Numbered from the stretch's first letter, positions 26,243 through 36,066 are shown. The stretch: DNA of 64,000 nt from Bacillota bacterium (GCA_023386265.1 JAEWKA010000004.1:62001-126000); one strand, 5' to 3'. Notes: generated by a model from the sequence alone, not told the origin. A program made the numbers and translations.

Positions 26243-27181
26243 GTGAAGAAATACATTCTGAAACGTGTGCTTATTTCCATATTGACCCTACTGGCGATTA
26301 CGCTGGTGCTTTTTATTCTGCTCCAGCTTATGCCTGGCTCGCCATTCAACGATGAAAAGCTCACGGATACGCAAAGAGTCGCGCTGAACGCAAAGTACGG
26401 ACTGGATCAGCCGCTCGTCGTGCAATTTGGGAAATACGTTTACAACATGTTCCAAGGCGATTTTGGCGTCAGCTATAATATCAGCAAGAACACGCCGATA
26501 AGCCAGCTCATCGAGTCCCGACTGCCTATTTCCATCGCGATAGGAGGGTTGGCGGTCTCGCTGGGAGCAATATTTGGGCTCATTCTGGGTATTATCGCGG
26601 CGCTTAAGCATAGTACCTTCTGGGACACGCTATGCACAATAATCTCCGTTTTGGGCGTATCTGTTCCGAGCTATGTGTTCGCGCTGGGACTAAGCTATAC
26701 TTTTGGGTTTAAGCTTAGCTGGCTGCCGATGCTGTATTCGCAGAACAGCCCCCTGGCAAGCAGCGTTATGCCCAGCATAGCTCTGAGCCTGTTTACTTTG
26801 GCGTCAGTGGCAAGGTTTACGCGTACCGAGATGCTGGAGGTTCTGGGAAGCGATTATATGCTGCTTGCGGAGAGCAAAGGCATTTACGGCGGGCCGCTTA
26901 TAGTCCGGCACGCGCTTCGAAACTCGCTCATTCCGATAGTCACAGTTCTGGCTCCGCTGATCGTTGATTTGATGACAGGAAGCTTAGTCGTTGAAAAGAT
27001 CTTCTCAATACCCGGCGTAGGCAGCCTTCTTGTCACCGCGATACAGTCGAACGACTATAACGTAGTAATCTCGCTGAGCTTCATTTATAGCGCAATGTAC
27101 ATAGGCATTATGCTGGTCGTGGACATTCTCTATGGAGTCATCGATCCGCGCATCCGTCTGGCAAAGGAGAGTGAAAACTGA
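26243..27181 (+). CDS. oppB: Peptide ABC transporter permease
   Basis: 312 residues with six membrane segments. The N-terminus KKYILKRVLISILTLLAIT is typical of OppB/DppB. The EAA loop appears late (EVLGSDYMLLAESKGI, about residue 205-220), where the ATPases dock. The start is GTG at 26243, preceded by GGAGGAAGG at ideal spacing. The stop TGA overlaps the ATG of oppC by one base. Confidence 0.93.
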   Translation: MKKYILKRVLISILTLLAITLVLFILLQLMPGSPFNDEKLTDTQRVALNAKYGLDQPLVVQFGKYVYNMFQGDFGVSYNISKNTPISQLIESRLPISIAIGGLAVSLGAIFGLILGIIAALKHSTFWDTLCTIISVLGVSVPSYVFALGLSYTFGFKLSWLPMLYSQNSPLASSVMPSIALSLFTLASVARFTRTEMLEVLGSDYMLLAESKGIYGGPLIVRHALRNSLIPIVTVLAPLIVDLMTGSLVVEKIFSIPGVGSLLVTAIQSNDYNVVISLSFIYSAMYIGIMLVVDILYGVIDPRIRLAKESEN

Positions 27182-28266
27182 TGGCGAAACTGAGAAAAAT
27201 ACAGCCTTTAACCGCTTCGGGCCCTAAAACCGAATCTGCGGTATTTGAGTTCCTGCCGGACGACTTCACTCTGCGCGAAAACGCCGATGCTGCGCGTATA
27301 GATACAAACTTTGCAAGCCAGAACTACTGGCTGGAGGTGCGCCGCCGCTTCTTCGGCAACAGGGGAGCGGTCATTTCGTTGATTCTTGTCATAATCATCG
27401 GCGTTTTTGCCGCTTTTGGGCCGATGATGACGAATTATTCATATTCAAAACAGAATCTCACCCAGAAAAACTTTGCGCCGAGGATTCAGGGGCTCGAAGA
27501 CGTCGGTATCTTCGACGGCGAAGAATCTCTAAAAACTACCACGGGTACAAAGATAATAAACGGCTATGAGGACAAGGGCCTTGTCGACGTTTATTACTGG
27601 TTTGGCTCAGACGTGCTTGGACGCGACATATGGACGCGCGTCTGGGAGGGCACTCGCATTTCTCTGGGCATAGCGCTCTGCGCTGCGATTATAGACATGA
27701 TAATCGGCATGAGCTACGGCCTTATAAGCGGCTATTTCGGCGGTAAGGTCGACAGCCTCATGTCGAGAATTGCAGAGATCTTAAACGGCATACCGCGCCT
27801 TGTTATTGTTACTCTTCTCATGCTCATTCTGCCCCGCGGCTTCATTACGATAGTATTCGCGCTGATGATAACCGAGTGGATAGGCATGAGCCGTATCGCT
27901 CGAGCGGAGATGCTCAAGCTCAAGGAGCAGGAGTTCGTTCTGGCGTCCCGCACGCTCGGGGCAAAGCATTTCTTCATTATTTTCAAGGAAGTGCTGCCAA
28001 ATATCATTGGACAGATAATCACTCAGCTTATGTTCAGCATACCGACCGCAATCTTTACAGAGGCGTTCCTAAGCTTCGTCGGACTTGGCATACCCGTTCC
28101 GATGTGCAGCCTCGGAAGCCTCATCAGCGATGCTTTCAACAGCTTCACGACGCACCCATATCAGATTGTTTCGCCGATTCTTGTTCTTGCCCTTTTGATG
28201 CTCTGCTTCAATATGCTTGCGGACGGTCTGCGCGAAGCGTTTGACCCGAAGCTCAAGGAAATGTGA
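27181..28266 (+). CDS. oppC: Peptide ABC transporter permease
   Basis: 361 residues. A long N-terminal cytoplasmic tail (about 60 residues) precedes the first helix. A roughly 70-residue external loop between the first and second helices contains YYWFGSDVLGRDIWTRVWEGT, a hallmark of OppC/DppC. The EAA loop is EMLKLKEQEFVLASRTLGA. It forms the channel with OppB. It overlaps oppB by one base and ends 10 bases before oppD. Confidence 0.93.
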   Translation: MAKLRKIQPLTASGPKTESAVFEFLPDDFTLRENADAARIDTNFASQNYWLEVRRRFFGNRGAVISLILVIIIGVFAAFGPMMTNYSYSKQNLTQKNFAPRIQGLEDVGIFDGEESLKTTTGTKIINGYEDKGLVDVYYWFGSDVLGRDIWTRVWEGTRISLGIALCAAIIDMIIGMSYGLISGYFGGKVDSLMSRIAEILNGIPRLVIVTLLMLILPRGFITIVFALMITEWIGMSRIARAEMLKLKEQEFVLASRTLGAKHFFIIFKEVLPNIIGQIITQLMFSIPTAIFTEAFLSFVGLGIPVPMCSLGSLISDAFNSFTTHPYQIVSPILVLALLMLCFNMLADGLREAFDPKLKEM

Positions 28267-28276
28267 GGTGAGGGGC

Positions 28277-29365
28277 ATGAAAAAAACAGGACGTGAAAAA
28301 GTGCTCGAGGTGCGGAACCTATCCGTTTCCTTTGTTTCCTCAGGAGCAACAGTTAACGCTATCCGCAGTGTTAATCTTGACCTTTATAAAGGAGAGACTC
28401 TCGCGATAGTGGGCGAATCCGGAAGCGGCAAGTCGGTCACTATGAAAGCCGTGATGGGTATACTCGACAAAAACGCCGTTGTGAACAGCGGCACAATAAA
28501 ATTCACTTATAACCGAGAAGCAAACGGAAATGCTACCATAGACCTTTTAACACTCTCCAAAAAAGAGATGCGCAAGCAAATAAACGGCAAGCGTATAGCA
28601 ATGATTTTTCAAGACCCTATGACGAGCCTTGACCCCACAATGTCTGTTGCAAAGCAGATTATGGAGGGCATGGTATGGCATTACGGAACATCGAGAAAAG
28701 AGGCCTACGAAAAAGCTCTTGACCTTCTTAAGGAAGTCGGCATCGACGACCCTGAGAAGCGTATGAAGCAGTATCCGCACCAGTTATCAGGCGGTATGCG
28801 TCAGCGCATCGTAATTGCGATTGCGCTTGCCTGCGACCCTGAGCTTCTCATCTGCGATGAGCCGACCACCGCGCTGGACGTGACAATTCAGGCCAAGATT
28901 ATTGAGCTTATACAGAGAATTCAGCGAGAACGCGGCATAAGCGTCATTTACATTACACATGACCTCGGCATAGTTGCGAAGGTTGCGGACTATGTAAACG
29001 TTATGTATGCGGGCAAGATCATCGAAAAAGGCAAAGTGGACGAGATTTACTTTGACCCCAGACATCCATATACATGGGGACTGCTATCCGCGATGCCTGA
29101 TCTCGATACCGACGACAGCAGACTTTATACAATACCCGGCTCGCCTCCGAGCCTTAAGAACGCGATAAAGGGCGATGCCTTTGCGCCGCGCAACATCTAC
29201 GCTCTCAAGATCGATGAGAGACTGGAGCCCCCGATGTTCAAGATTTCTGACACACATTACGCTTCGACATGGCTGCTTGACGAGCGCGCGCCAAAGGTCG
29301 ATATGCCTGTGGAGCTAAAAAACCGCATAACCCGTATGCAAAAGGAGGGTGAGCGAAATGTCTGA
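28277..29365 (+). CDS. oppD: Peptide ABC transporter ATP-binding protein
   Basis: 362 residues. Walker A GESGSGKS, signature LSGGMRQRI, Walker B LLICDEPTTALD and switch THDLG are all present. The C-terminal oligopeptide-transporter extension (PGSPPSLKNAI, FAPRNIYA) is present, but its usual cysteines for an iron-sulfur cluster are absent. The ATG at 28277 is preferred because GAGGTGAGGGG precedes it. It ends overlapping oppF by 8 bases. Confidence 0.93.
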   Translation: MKKTGREKVLEVRNLSVSFVSSGATVNAIRSVNLDLYKGETLAIVGESGSGKSVTMKAVMGILDKNAVVNSGTIKFTYNREANGNATIDLLTLSKKEMRKQINGKRIAMIFQDPMTSLDPTMSVAKQIMEGMVWHYGTSRKEAYEKALDLLKEVGIDDPEKRMKQYPHQLSGGMRQRIVIAIALACDPELLICDEPTTALDVTIQAKIIELIQRIQRERGISVIYITHDLGIVAKVADYVNVMYAGKIIEKGKVDEIYFDPRHPYTWGLLSAMPDLDTDDSRLYTIPGSPPSLKNAIKGDAFAPRNIYALKIDERLEPPMFKISDTHYASTWLLDERAPKVDMPVELKNRITRMQKEGERNV

Positions 29366-30290
29366 TGAAAGAAAGCCGCTGCTTGAAGTCAAAGGGCTAA
29401 AGCAGTACTTTAAAATGAACCGCACTTACACTGTTCGTGCAGTCGATGGTGTCGATTTTGTATTATACCCCGGGGAGACCTATGGGTTGGTAGGGGAGTC
29501 CGGCAGCGGCAAGAGCACTATAGGCCGCAGCGTCATACGCCTTTATGACCCGACAGAAGGAAACATCAACTTCGACGGAATGGACATATCGGGGAAGCTC
29601 TCAAAGCGCGAGAACGAGCTCCTGCGCACTGAGATGCAGATGATTTTTCAGGACCCTATGGCCTGTCTTAACCCGCGCAAAAAGGTTGAGGACATCGTGG
29701 CGCAGGGTCTGGATATTCACCATCTGTATTCGTCCCGCGAGGAGAGAAAAGAAAAAGTCGCCGACATACTTGTCAAGGTGGGGCTTGACCCTGAGCACGC
29801 AGAGCGTTATCCGCATCAGTTTTCTGGCGGACAGCGGCAGCGCGTCGGCATTGCCCGTGCCCTTGTCATGAATCCGAAGCTCATTATCGCAGACGAGTGC
29901 ATCAGCGCCTTGGACGTTTCAATCCAAGCGCAGGTTGTTAATCTAATGAAGGATATTCAGAAGGAGACAGGAACGGCCTATCTCTTTATAGCGCACGATC
30001 TTTCGATGGTGAAGTATATATCTGAACGTATTGGCGTTCTTCATATGGGGCATCTTGTGGAGACCGGTACGAAAGACGAGATATTTTCAAATCCCATCCA
30101 CCCCTACACCCAAAGCCTTCTTTCGGCAATTCCGATACCGAATCCGCATACGGAGAGAAGTCGTGTCACCCAATCCTACGATTACAAGAAGGCGGGCATC
30201 GACTATAACATCGGCTCCCAGCACCATCTCGGCGGTACACATTATGTCCTTGGCACCGACGATGAAGTAAAAAAATGGACAAAAGCATAG
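29358..30290 (+). CDS. oppF: Peptide ABC transporter ATP-binding protein
   Basis: 310 residues. Walker A GESGSGKST, signature FSGGQRQRVGIA, Walker B LIIADECISALD and switch AHDLS. Walker B reads DECIS rather than DEPVS. The ATG at 29358 follows AGGAGGG at the right distance and overlaps the oppD stop by 8 bases, indicating translational coupling. It is the last gene of the operon and is followed by a hairpin terminator. Confidence 0.93.
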   Translation: MSDERKPLLEVKGLKQYFKMNRTYTVRAVDGVDFVLYPGETYGLVGESGSGKSTIGRSVIRLYDPTEGNINFDGMDISGKLSKRENELLRTEMQMIFQDPMACLNPRKKVEDIVAQGLDIHHLYSSREERKEKVADILVKVGLDPEHAERYPHQFSGGQRQRVGIARALVMNPKLIIADECISALDVSIQAQVVNLMKDIQKETGTAYLFIAHDLSMVKYISERIGVLHMGHLVETGTKDEIFSNPIHPYTQSLLSAIPIPNPHTERSRVTQSYDYKKAGIDYNIGSQHHLGGTHYVLGTDDEVKKWTKA

Positions 30291-30294
30291 AAGT

Positions 30295-30324
30295 AAAAGC
30301 GGCGCAATTTTGCGCTGCTTTTTA
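30295..30324 (+). terminator. Terminator of the opp operon
   Basis: AAAAGCGGCGCAA pairs with TTGCGCTGCTTTT with one G-T pair, followed by T-run. Confidence 0.85.
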
Positions 30325-30953
30325 TATTAAATATGTTGCATATAGCAAAGTGTCTTTCGTACGGATGTGTTTCCCTCGCGCACACCGATAAGTATACAAT
30401 ACTTAGGTCGCGCTTAAGAGTAACCTGATACTAAAGATATAAACAAAAATTGCATACGTATTTTATTAAAAGATATTATGTCAAAATGCAGCTTTAGATT
30501 CGTGGTTTTTCGACAAGAGTTTACAGGAACTTATTTACATAAATAACGGCGGATAATATATATTCAAAAGGTTATAAACATTGTCAACAGGTTTATCAAC
30601 AGTCAATTGTCCTTATTTGCGAAGATACTAGGAGAATAATACCAGTTATTAACAAACCCTGTATTTTGAATTTAAAGTACTTATATATTATTAAATAGTT
30701 TACATAATATATGGTAATACGAAAAGTCAACTGCAAAAGCTCACCCGCAATTTGCATGAAAAACTTCTTCTTTAAATTTGAAATAGTATATTAAGTTAAA
30801 AAAGCGTTATCACTTGATACGCCAATGTTAAATAATTTATTAATAAAATGAAGCCCGCCGTCCGTGGATTATTTAATTCTGCTACTGATATGCTTAATAA
30901 TTCGAAATATAAACATTCTAAGCAAATATTCGTGAATAAATTGATTTTAATCC
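30325..30953. other. 630-base AT-rich gap with DnaA-box-like 9-mers
   Basis: No gene is visible on either strand. TTATAAACA (30572-30580), TTGTCAACA (30581-30589) and TTATCAACA (30593-30601) stand almost in tandem, with TTATTAACA at 30646-30654. The third differs from the DnaA box TTATCCACA at one base. The rest is low-complexity AT-rich sequence with scattered A/T tracts. Confidence 0.45.
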
Positions 30954-30982
30954 TTGCAAATAACGCTTTGCTGCGCTATAAT
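30954..30982 (+). promoter_or_regulatory. Promoter of the liv operon
   Basis: TTGCAA (30954-30959) and a perfect TATAAT (30977-30982), spacer 17, about 85 bases before the liv binding-protein ATG. Confidence 0.8.
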
Positions 30983-31075
30983 ACTTAGCGTAGTCGCATG
31001 AGGACAAATGTCCATATGCGGCGGACAACATTATAATCGCGGGCCCGATGTCCGCGAAAAAACGGAGGAAAAGTA

Positions 31076-32287
31076 ATGAGAAAGTATTTGGCTATCATCC
31101 TTGCTTGCATGATGCTCATTTGTGTGTTTGCAGGCTGCGGACAGAAGGCGGCTACTGAATCACCGGCGGCTAGCACCGATGCTTCTGCTACCGGCGACAA
31201 GGTTGTCAAAATCGGCGTATTTGAGCCCGCATCCGGCGACAATGGTGCAGGCGGCAAGCAAGAGGCTCTCGGAGTCCAGTATGCAAACACCGTACAGCCC
31301 ACAGTTGACATTGCAGGCGAAACTTACACAGTTGAGCTCGTTCCCGTTGACAACCAGTCTTCGACCGATAAGGCCGTTTCTGCTGCTCAGGAACTTGTCA
31401 GCGCCGGCGTTTCCGTCGTTCTGGGTTCCTATGGATCCAGTGTCTGCATGGCAGCATCCGACACATTTAAGAATGCCGGCATCCCCGCAATCGGCATTAC
31501 CTGCACAAACCCGCAGGTTACAGAGGGCAACACCCACTATTTCCGCATTTGCTTCCTCGATCCTTTCCAGGGCACTGTTCTTGCAAACTTTGCTAAAGAT
31601 CAGTTCCAGGCAAAGACTGCTTACTGCCTTGCAAAGCTCGGTGACGACTATTCCGTCGGCCTCTGCAATTACTTCAAGCAGGCTTTCGAAGCTCTCGGCG
31701 GAACCGTTGTTTATGAAACCTTCCCCGAAGGCAACTCGGACTTCACTTCCTACATAACAACCGCTAAGAACAGTAATGCTGACGTTTTCTTTGCTCCCGT
31801 ATCCACTGAGGCTGCCGCTCTGATCATTGATCAGGCCTCCTCCCAGGGACTTACAGCTCCGCTTCTCGCCGGCGACACATGGGATTCCAACGTCATTCTC
31901 AACGCCGCCAAGGGCAAGGCCGTCAAGGTCTATATCACCACCTTCTATCAGGAAGGCGGAAATACTGAATTTGACGCCGGCTTCAAGGCATGGCTCGAAT
32001 CCGATTCCACCGCTCTTGCAAGCAACAACGGCGATACCACAATAGCAGCTGTTTCCGCGATGGGCTATGATGCATACTTCACCGCTCTTGAAGCTCTTAA
32101 GGCTGCCGGAACAACTGATCCTGTTGCTGTCAACGAGGCTATCTGGAAAGTCACATATACCGGCGTATCCGGCGCTATCGCATTTGACGCAGTAAACGGC
32201 GATGCCGTCCGCGATACCGCATACGTTAAGACCGCAAACACCGAAACCGGTGCTTGGGACTTCGTTGCTGTCCAGAAGGCACAATAA
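31076..32287 (+). CDS. livJ: Branched-chain amino acid-type ABC substrate-binding lipoprotein
   Basis: 403 residues. A lipoprotein signal with FAGC lipobox (Cys21) and a Ser/Ala/Thr-rich linker leads into the type I periplasmic-binding fold (VVKIGVFEPASGDNGAGG, residues about 43-60; VVLGSYGSSV near 120). The family binds leucine, isoleucine or valine, but related amides are possible. GGAGGAAA precedes the ATG at 31076. It is first in a complete livJHMGF set, separated from livH by two strong hairpins. Confidence 0.9.
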   Translation: MRKYLAIILACMMLICVFAGCGQKAATESPAASTDASATGDKVVKIGVFEPASGDNGAGGKQEALGVQYANTVQPTVDIAGETYTVELVPVDNQSSTDKAVSAAQELVSAGVSVVLGSYGSSVCMAASDTFKNAGIPAIGITCTNPQVTEGNTHYFRICFLDPFQGTVLANFAKDQFQAKTAYCLAKLGDDYSVGLCNYFKQAFEALGGTVVYETFPEGNSDFTSYITTAKNSNADVFFAPVSTEAAALIIDQASSQGLTAPLLAGDTWDSNVILNAAKGKAVKVYITTFYQEGGNTEFDAGFKAWLESDSTALASNNGDTTIAAVSAMGYDAYFTALEALKAAGTTDPVAVNEAIWKVTYTGVSGAIAFDAVNGDAVRDTAYVKTANTETGAWDFVAVQKAQ

Positions 32288-32321
32288 ATCAGCATAACAT
32301 CACTTGCACATAAGTGGTATA

Positions 32322-32423
32322 GGCGGGGGTTAAGCCCCCGCCATGCCCTTTTATTAAAACGCTAAAAAGGACAATGGGCTGCCTCGAAAGGGTGCGAGCG
32401 ATCGAATCCTTTCGAGACAGCCC
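32322..32423 (+). promoter_or_regulatory. Two intercistronic hairpins between livJ and livH
   Basis: Hairpin 1: GGCGGGGG/CCCCCGCC (32322-32329 with 32335-32342). Hairpin 2: 16-base arms with one mismatch (32376-32391 with 32408-32423), GGGCTG...CAGCCC at the base. TTTTATTAAAA follows hairpin 1 at a short distance, so it may be a leaky terminator. Confidence 0.75.
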
Positions 32424-32443
32424 AAATCTGAGGAGGTTCCTCT

Positions 32444-33370
32444 ATGGATTTTTTATCTGCCAACTTACCATATATACTGTCGGGTATTTCGGTCGGCGGT
32501 CAGTATGCACTGATTGCAATCGGATATACGATGGTTTACGGTATTTTAAGGCTCATTAACTTTGCGCACGGCGATGTTTTCATGGTCGCCGGTCTTATGA
32601 TGGTCTATCTGTCATCGTGGGCGCCGCTCTACATTACCGTTCCGCTCGTAATAATCTTAACAGTGCTGATGGGCTTTATAATTGAACGAGCGGCCTATAA
32701 GCCACTGCGCAACGCACCCCGCATGTCAATCATGATTTCTGCCATTGGCGTGAGCTACTTGCTTCAAAACATCTCGCTCTATATAACCGGTGGATTAAAT
32801 AAAAACTACCCCTCGATTCCGTGGATTTCCGATACGATAACTATAGGGACCGCGGTCACGAAGCGAGTCACTGTGATAACCCCGGTGCTCACCATCGTTC
32901 TCGTTGTCATTCTTGTTTTGTTCATCAACCACACGAAGATGGGCATGGCCATGCGCGCTGTATCAAAAGACTTTGAAACATCGCAGCTCATGGGTATCAA
33001 GATAGACAGCGTTATATCCGCAACCTTTATAGTAGGCTCCTGCCTTGCGGCAATCGGCTCGATGCTTTACTTCACGAATTACGCCGGCGTTGTTCCGACC
33101 TCCGGCGCGATGCCGGGGCTCAAGGCTTTCGTCGCGGCTGTTTTTGGGGGAATTGGGTCGATTCCCGGAGCTGTTGTCGGTGCATTCATCATAGGCATAT
33201 GTGAGAACATTATCAAAGGTCTCGACTCGGTTCTGGTTGCGGCCGGTATTATAAAAAGTCCCTTGGGACTTGCTACATTCTCCGATGCGTTCACATTTGC
33301 GTTGCTCATAATTATTCTCATTGTCAAACCAACCGGTTTGTTCGGTGAGAAACAAACCGATAAGGTTTGA
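32444..33370 (+). CDS. livH: Branched-chain amino acid ABC transporter permease
   Basis: 308 residues with about eight membrane segments. The LivH pattern GISVGGQYALIAIGYTMVYG near residues 14-33 and LINFAHGDVFM (about 38-48) is clear. The EAA-like loop is MRAVSKDFETSQLMGI. It forms half of the membrane channel. GAGGAGG precedes the ATG. The next gene starts nine bases after the stop. Confidence 0.93.
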   Translation: MDFLSANLPYILSGISVGGQYALIAIGYTMVYGILRLINFAHGDVFMVAGLMMVYLSSWAPLYITVPLVIILTVLMGFIIERAAYKPLRNAPRMSIMISAIGVSYLLQNISLYITGGLNKNYPSIPWISDTITIGTAVTKRVTVITPVLTIVLVVILVLFINHTKMGMAMRAVSKDFETSQLMGIKIDSVISATFIVGSCLAAIGSMLYFTNYAGVVPTSGAMPGLKAFVAAVFGGIGSIPGAVVGAFIIGICENIIKGLDSVLVAAGIIKSPLGLATFSDAFTFALLIIILIVKPTGLFGEKQTDKV

Positions 33371-33379
33371 GGTGATGTT

Positions 33380-34540
33380 ATGAATAAAAAGAAGAAAAAC
33401 CTTATCAATGTGGCACTAATAGTTGCACTGCTTGCAATCGTTCTTATATTCAGCTATTTTCTGCCCTCATCGTCGATGGTGTTCGTCGTCCTTAAAAAGG
33501 GCGCGATATATGCGCTTGTTGCTGTTTCGATGAATCTGCTGAATGGCTTTACCGGCCTGTTTTCGCTCGGTCAGGCGGGCTTCATGCTTATTGGCGCATA
33601 CACCTATGCGATATTCACTATACCCTCTGCTCCCCAGACAATCAGAGACTCCGTATACCAATATTTCAACGGTGGTATCATTCACTTCACACTACCGGTC
33701 GTCATAGCGCTCATACTCGCAGGTATTGCTGCCGTGATTTTTGCGTACTTGATAGGATTGCCGGTTCTGCGTTTGAAAAGCGATTATCTTGCGATTGCGA
33801 CTCTGGGATTTGCCGAGATTATCCGGGCAATTTTCCAATGGAATACGCTTGGACCCATTACTAACGGCTCAAACATGCTCAGAAAATTCCCGACCTTTGA
33901 TTCAATAATATACGGCTTAAAAGAAGAACCGTTTTTCAACGACCTGTTTACAAAATCACCGTGGCTTATTAGCTTTTCGACGACAATGCTCCCGATTCTT
34001 ATTGCGGGCATATGCATTGCGATAATAATTATGCTTATCAACTCCTCTTACGGCCGCGCATTCAAGGCCATACGGGACGATGAGGTCGCGGCGGAAGCGA
34101 TGGGTATAGGCCTAGCGCGCCATAAGATGCTTTCTTTCTGCACCAGCGCTTTCTTCGCCGGTATCGGCGGAGCGCTGCTTGCAATGTTTCAGGGCACGAT
34201 TCAGGCATCAGCTTTCAAATCAGCGATGACGTATGAAATACTGCTCATCGTCGTTCTTGGCGGCATAGGCTCGGTCACCGGCAGCTGCATAGGCTCGTTC
34301 CTTTTTATCGCCGCTTCCGAATGGTGGCTGCGCGGTCTTGATGCCGGCAAGTTCCTTGGCATCTCCGCTCCCGGACTTTTCAGAAACGGTTTCCGACTCG
34401 TCGTCTTCTCGGTAATTATAATGTGCGTAGTTCTCTTCTGGCGCAAGGGCATTATGGGAGACAAGGAATTCGATATCGAGCGTATCGCAAGCCGTTTCAA
34501 GCCCAAGAAAAAGAAGGGGGAGGTGAGCGGCAATGAGTGA
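33380..34540 (+). CDS. livM: Branched-chain amino acid ABC transporter permease
   Basis: 386 residues. The LivM core LLNGFTGLFSLGQAGFMLIGAY lies near residues 50-72, and the EAA loop GRAFKAIRDDEVAAEAMGI near 220-240. The N-terminus begins with four lysines before the first helix. The C-terminal 40 residues form a charged cytoplasmic tail. It overlaps livG by 8 bases. Confidence 0.93.
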   Translation: MNKKKKNLINVALIVALLAIVLIFSYFLPSSSMVFVVLKKGAIYALVAVSMNLLNGFTGLFSLGQAGFMLIGAYTYAIFTIPSAPQTIRDSVYQYFNGGIIHFTLPVVIALILAGIAAVIFAYLIGLPVLRLKSDYLAIATLGFAEIIRAIFQWNTLGPITNGSNMLRKFPTFDSIIYGLKEEPFFNDLFTKSPWLISFSTTMLPILIAGICIAIIIMLINSSYGRAFKAIRDDEVAAEAMGIGLARHKMLSFCTSAFFAGIGGALLAMFQGTIQASAFKSAMTYEILLIVVLGGIGSVTGSCIGSFLFIAASEWWLRGLDAGKFLGISAPGLFRNGFRLVVFSVIIMCVVLFWRKGIMGDKEFDIERIASRFKPKKKKGEVSGNE

Positions 34541-35375
34541 AAACGTTCTGCGCCTGTCCGATGTTACAATGCAGTTCGGCGGTGTCGTCGCCGTTAATAA
34601 TCTTTCTTTAGAGGTCAATAAGGGTGAGATTGTTGCGCTTATCGGCCCGAACGGCGCCGGAAAGACGACCGCTTTCAACTGCGTCACGGGCGTCTATGAG
34701 CCCACTAACGGTCAGGTTGAGTTTAACGGCGAAATCATAGTTTCAAACCACCCCTCCGGCAAAATGAAGAAGCTCTACACCGGCGAGAATAATGGCAAGT
34801 ATACAAAGGTCGTAAGCAAAACGCCGGATAAGATAACTGAATACGGTATAGCCCGTACCTTCCAAAACATAAGGCTGTTTGGCAGTCAGACAGTCTTTGA
34901 AAATGTCCTTATCGCGAAGCATATGCGTGCAAAGCAAAACATGCTTTCGGCGACTTTCCGCATCAACCACAAAGAGGAAATGCGGATGCGTAAAGAGAGT
35001 ATGGAACTGCTCGAACGTCAGGGAATGGCACATCTCGCGAACGAAAAGGCAGTCAACCTGCCTTACGGCGTTCAGCGGCGTCTTGAAATCGCCCGTGCCT
35101 TGGCTACCGCTCCAGAGCTGCTGCTTCTCGACGAGCCCGCAGCAGGCATGAACCCGCAGGAGACTTATGAGCTGACGAATTTTATCCGCCAGATTAAGGA
35201 CGAGCACAATCTCACAGTCTTCATGATTGAGCACCATATGGATCTCGTTATGCAGATTTCTGAACGCATCTATGTCCTCGACTTTGGCAAGCTGATCGCG
35301 CACGGTACTCCTGCGGAAGTCCAGAATGATCAGCGGGTTATCGAAGCATATCTGGGGGTGGCTGAAGATGCTTAA
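34533..35375 (+). CDS. livG: Branched-chain amino acid ABC transporter ATP-binding protein
   Basis: 280 residues. Walker A GPNGAGKTT, Walker B ELLLLDEPAAGMNP, switch IEHHMD. The signature loop reads LPYGVQRRLEIARAL, the usual LivG variant. It has an insertion of about 30 residues after Walker A (around 67-100, GKMKKLYTGENNGKYTK), making it longer than the roughly 255 residues of E. coli LivG. The insertion precedes the Q-loop RTFQNIRLF. Confidence 0.92.
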   Translation: MSENVLRLSDVTMQFGGVVAVNNLSLEVNKGEIVALIGPNGAGKTTAFNCVTGVYEPTNGQVEFNGEIIVSNHPSGKMKKLYTGENNGKYTKVVSKTPDKITEYGIARTFQNIRLFGSQTVFENVLIAKHMRAKQNMLSATFRINHKEEMRMRKESMELLERQGMAHLANEKAVNLPYGVQRRLEIARALATAPELLLLDEPAAGMNPQETYELTNFIRQIKDEHNLTVFMIEHHMDLVMQISERIYVLDFGKLIAHGTPAEVQNDQRVIEAYLGVAEDA

Positions 35376-36066
35376 AATCGAAAATCTGAAAGTCAATTAT
35401 GGCGGCATTGAAGCGGTTAAGGGTATATCCTTTGAAGTTGACGAGGGCAGCATTGTTACCCTGATCGGCGCGAACGGCGCAGGAAAGTCGACGACCCTGC
35501 GCACGATAACGGGGCTTGTTTCTCCGGCTTCGGGAAAAATCAGCTTCTTGGGCGAGGAAATCACAGGTAAAAAGACCAACGAAATCGTTTCAAAGGGCAT
35601 AACGCTTGTTCCCGAGGGTCGCCGCGTTTTTCCAGACTTGACGGTGCTTGAAAACCTAAAGGTCGGAGCATATCTACGTAAGGACGACTTGACGGAAGAT
35701 ATAAAATGGGTTTACAGCCTTTTCCCGCGTCTTGAAGAGCGCTCGTGGCAGGCTGCCGGAACTCTATCCGGCGGCGAACAGCAGATGCTTGCGGTTGGAC
35801 GCGCGCTGATGAGCCGTCCGAAACTCATGATGATGGACGAGCCGTCGTTGGGGCTTGCTCCGCTTGTCGTCAAAGGCATTTTCGACATCATCAAGGAAAT
35901 CAACAAGCAGGGCGTGACGATACTCCTCATTGAGCAGAACGCGAACATGGCTCTTCATACGGCTAACATGGGATATGTTCTTGAAACAGGACGTATAACA
36001 TTATCAGGCCCTGGCAAGGAGCTTCTTAAAGACGAGGCAGTCAAAAAGGCGTATCTCGGAAAATAA
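35368..36066 (+). CDS. livF: Branched-chain amino acid ABC transporter ATP-binding protein
   Basis: 232 residues, normal LivF length. Walker A GANGAGKST, signature LSGGEQQMLA, Walker B LMMMDEPSLGLAP, switch IEQNANMAL. The ATG at 35368 (MLKIENLKVNYGG) is chosen on homology grounds and because GGGGGTGG precedes it. It overlaps the livG stop by 8 bases. It is the last gene of the operon, followed by a hairpin terminator. Confidence 0.93.
   Translation: MLKIENLKVNYGGIEAVKGISFEVDEGSIVTLIGANGAGKSTTLRTITGLVSPASGKISFLGEEITGKKTNEIVSKGITLVPEGRRVFPDLTVLENLKVGAYLRKDDLTEDIKWVYSLFPRLEERSWQAAGTLSGGEQQMLAVGRALMSRPKLMMMDEPSLGLAPLVVKGIFDIIKEINKQGVTILLIEQNANMALHTANMGYVLETGRITLSGPGKELLKDEAVKKAYLGK

Noticed and set aside
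31160..32284. Long open frame antisense to the liv binding-protein gene (374 codons)
   Set aside because: It mirrors the codon pattern of the clear lipoprotein gene, has no ribosome site and is rich in Cys/Gly/Val as expected for an antisense shadow.
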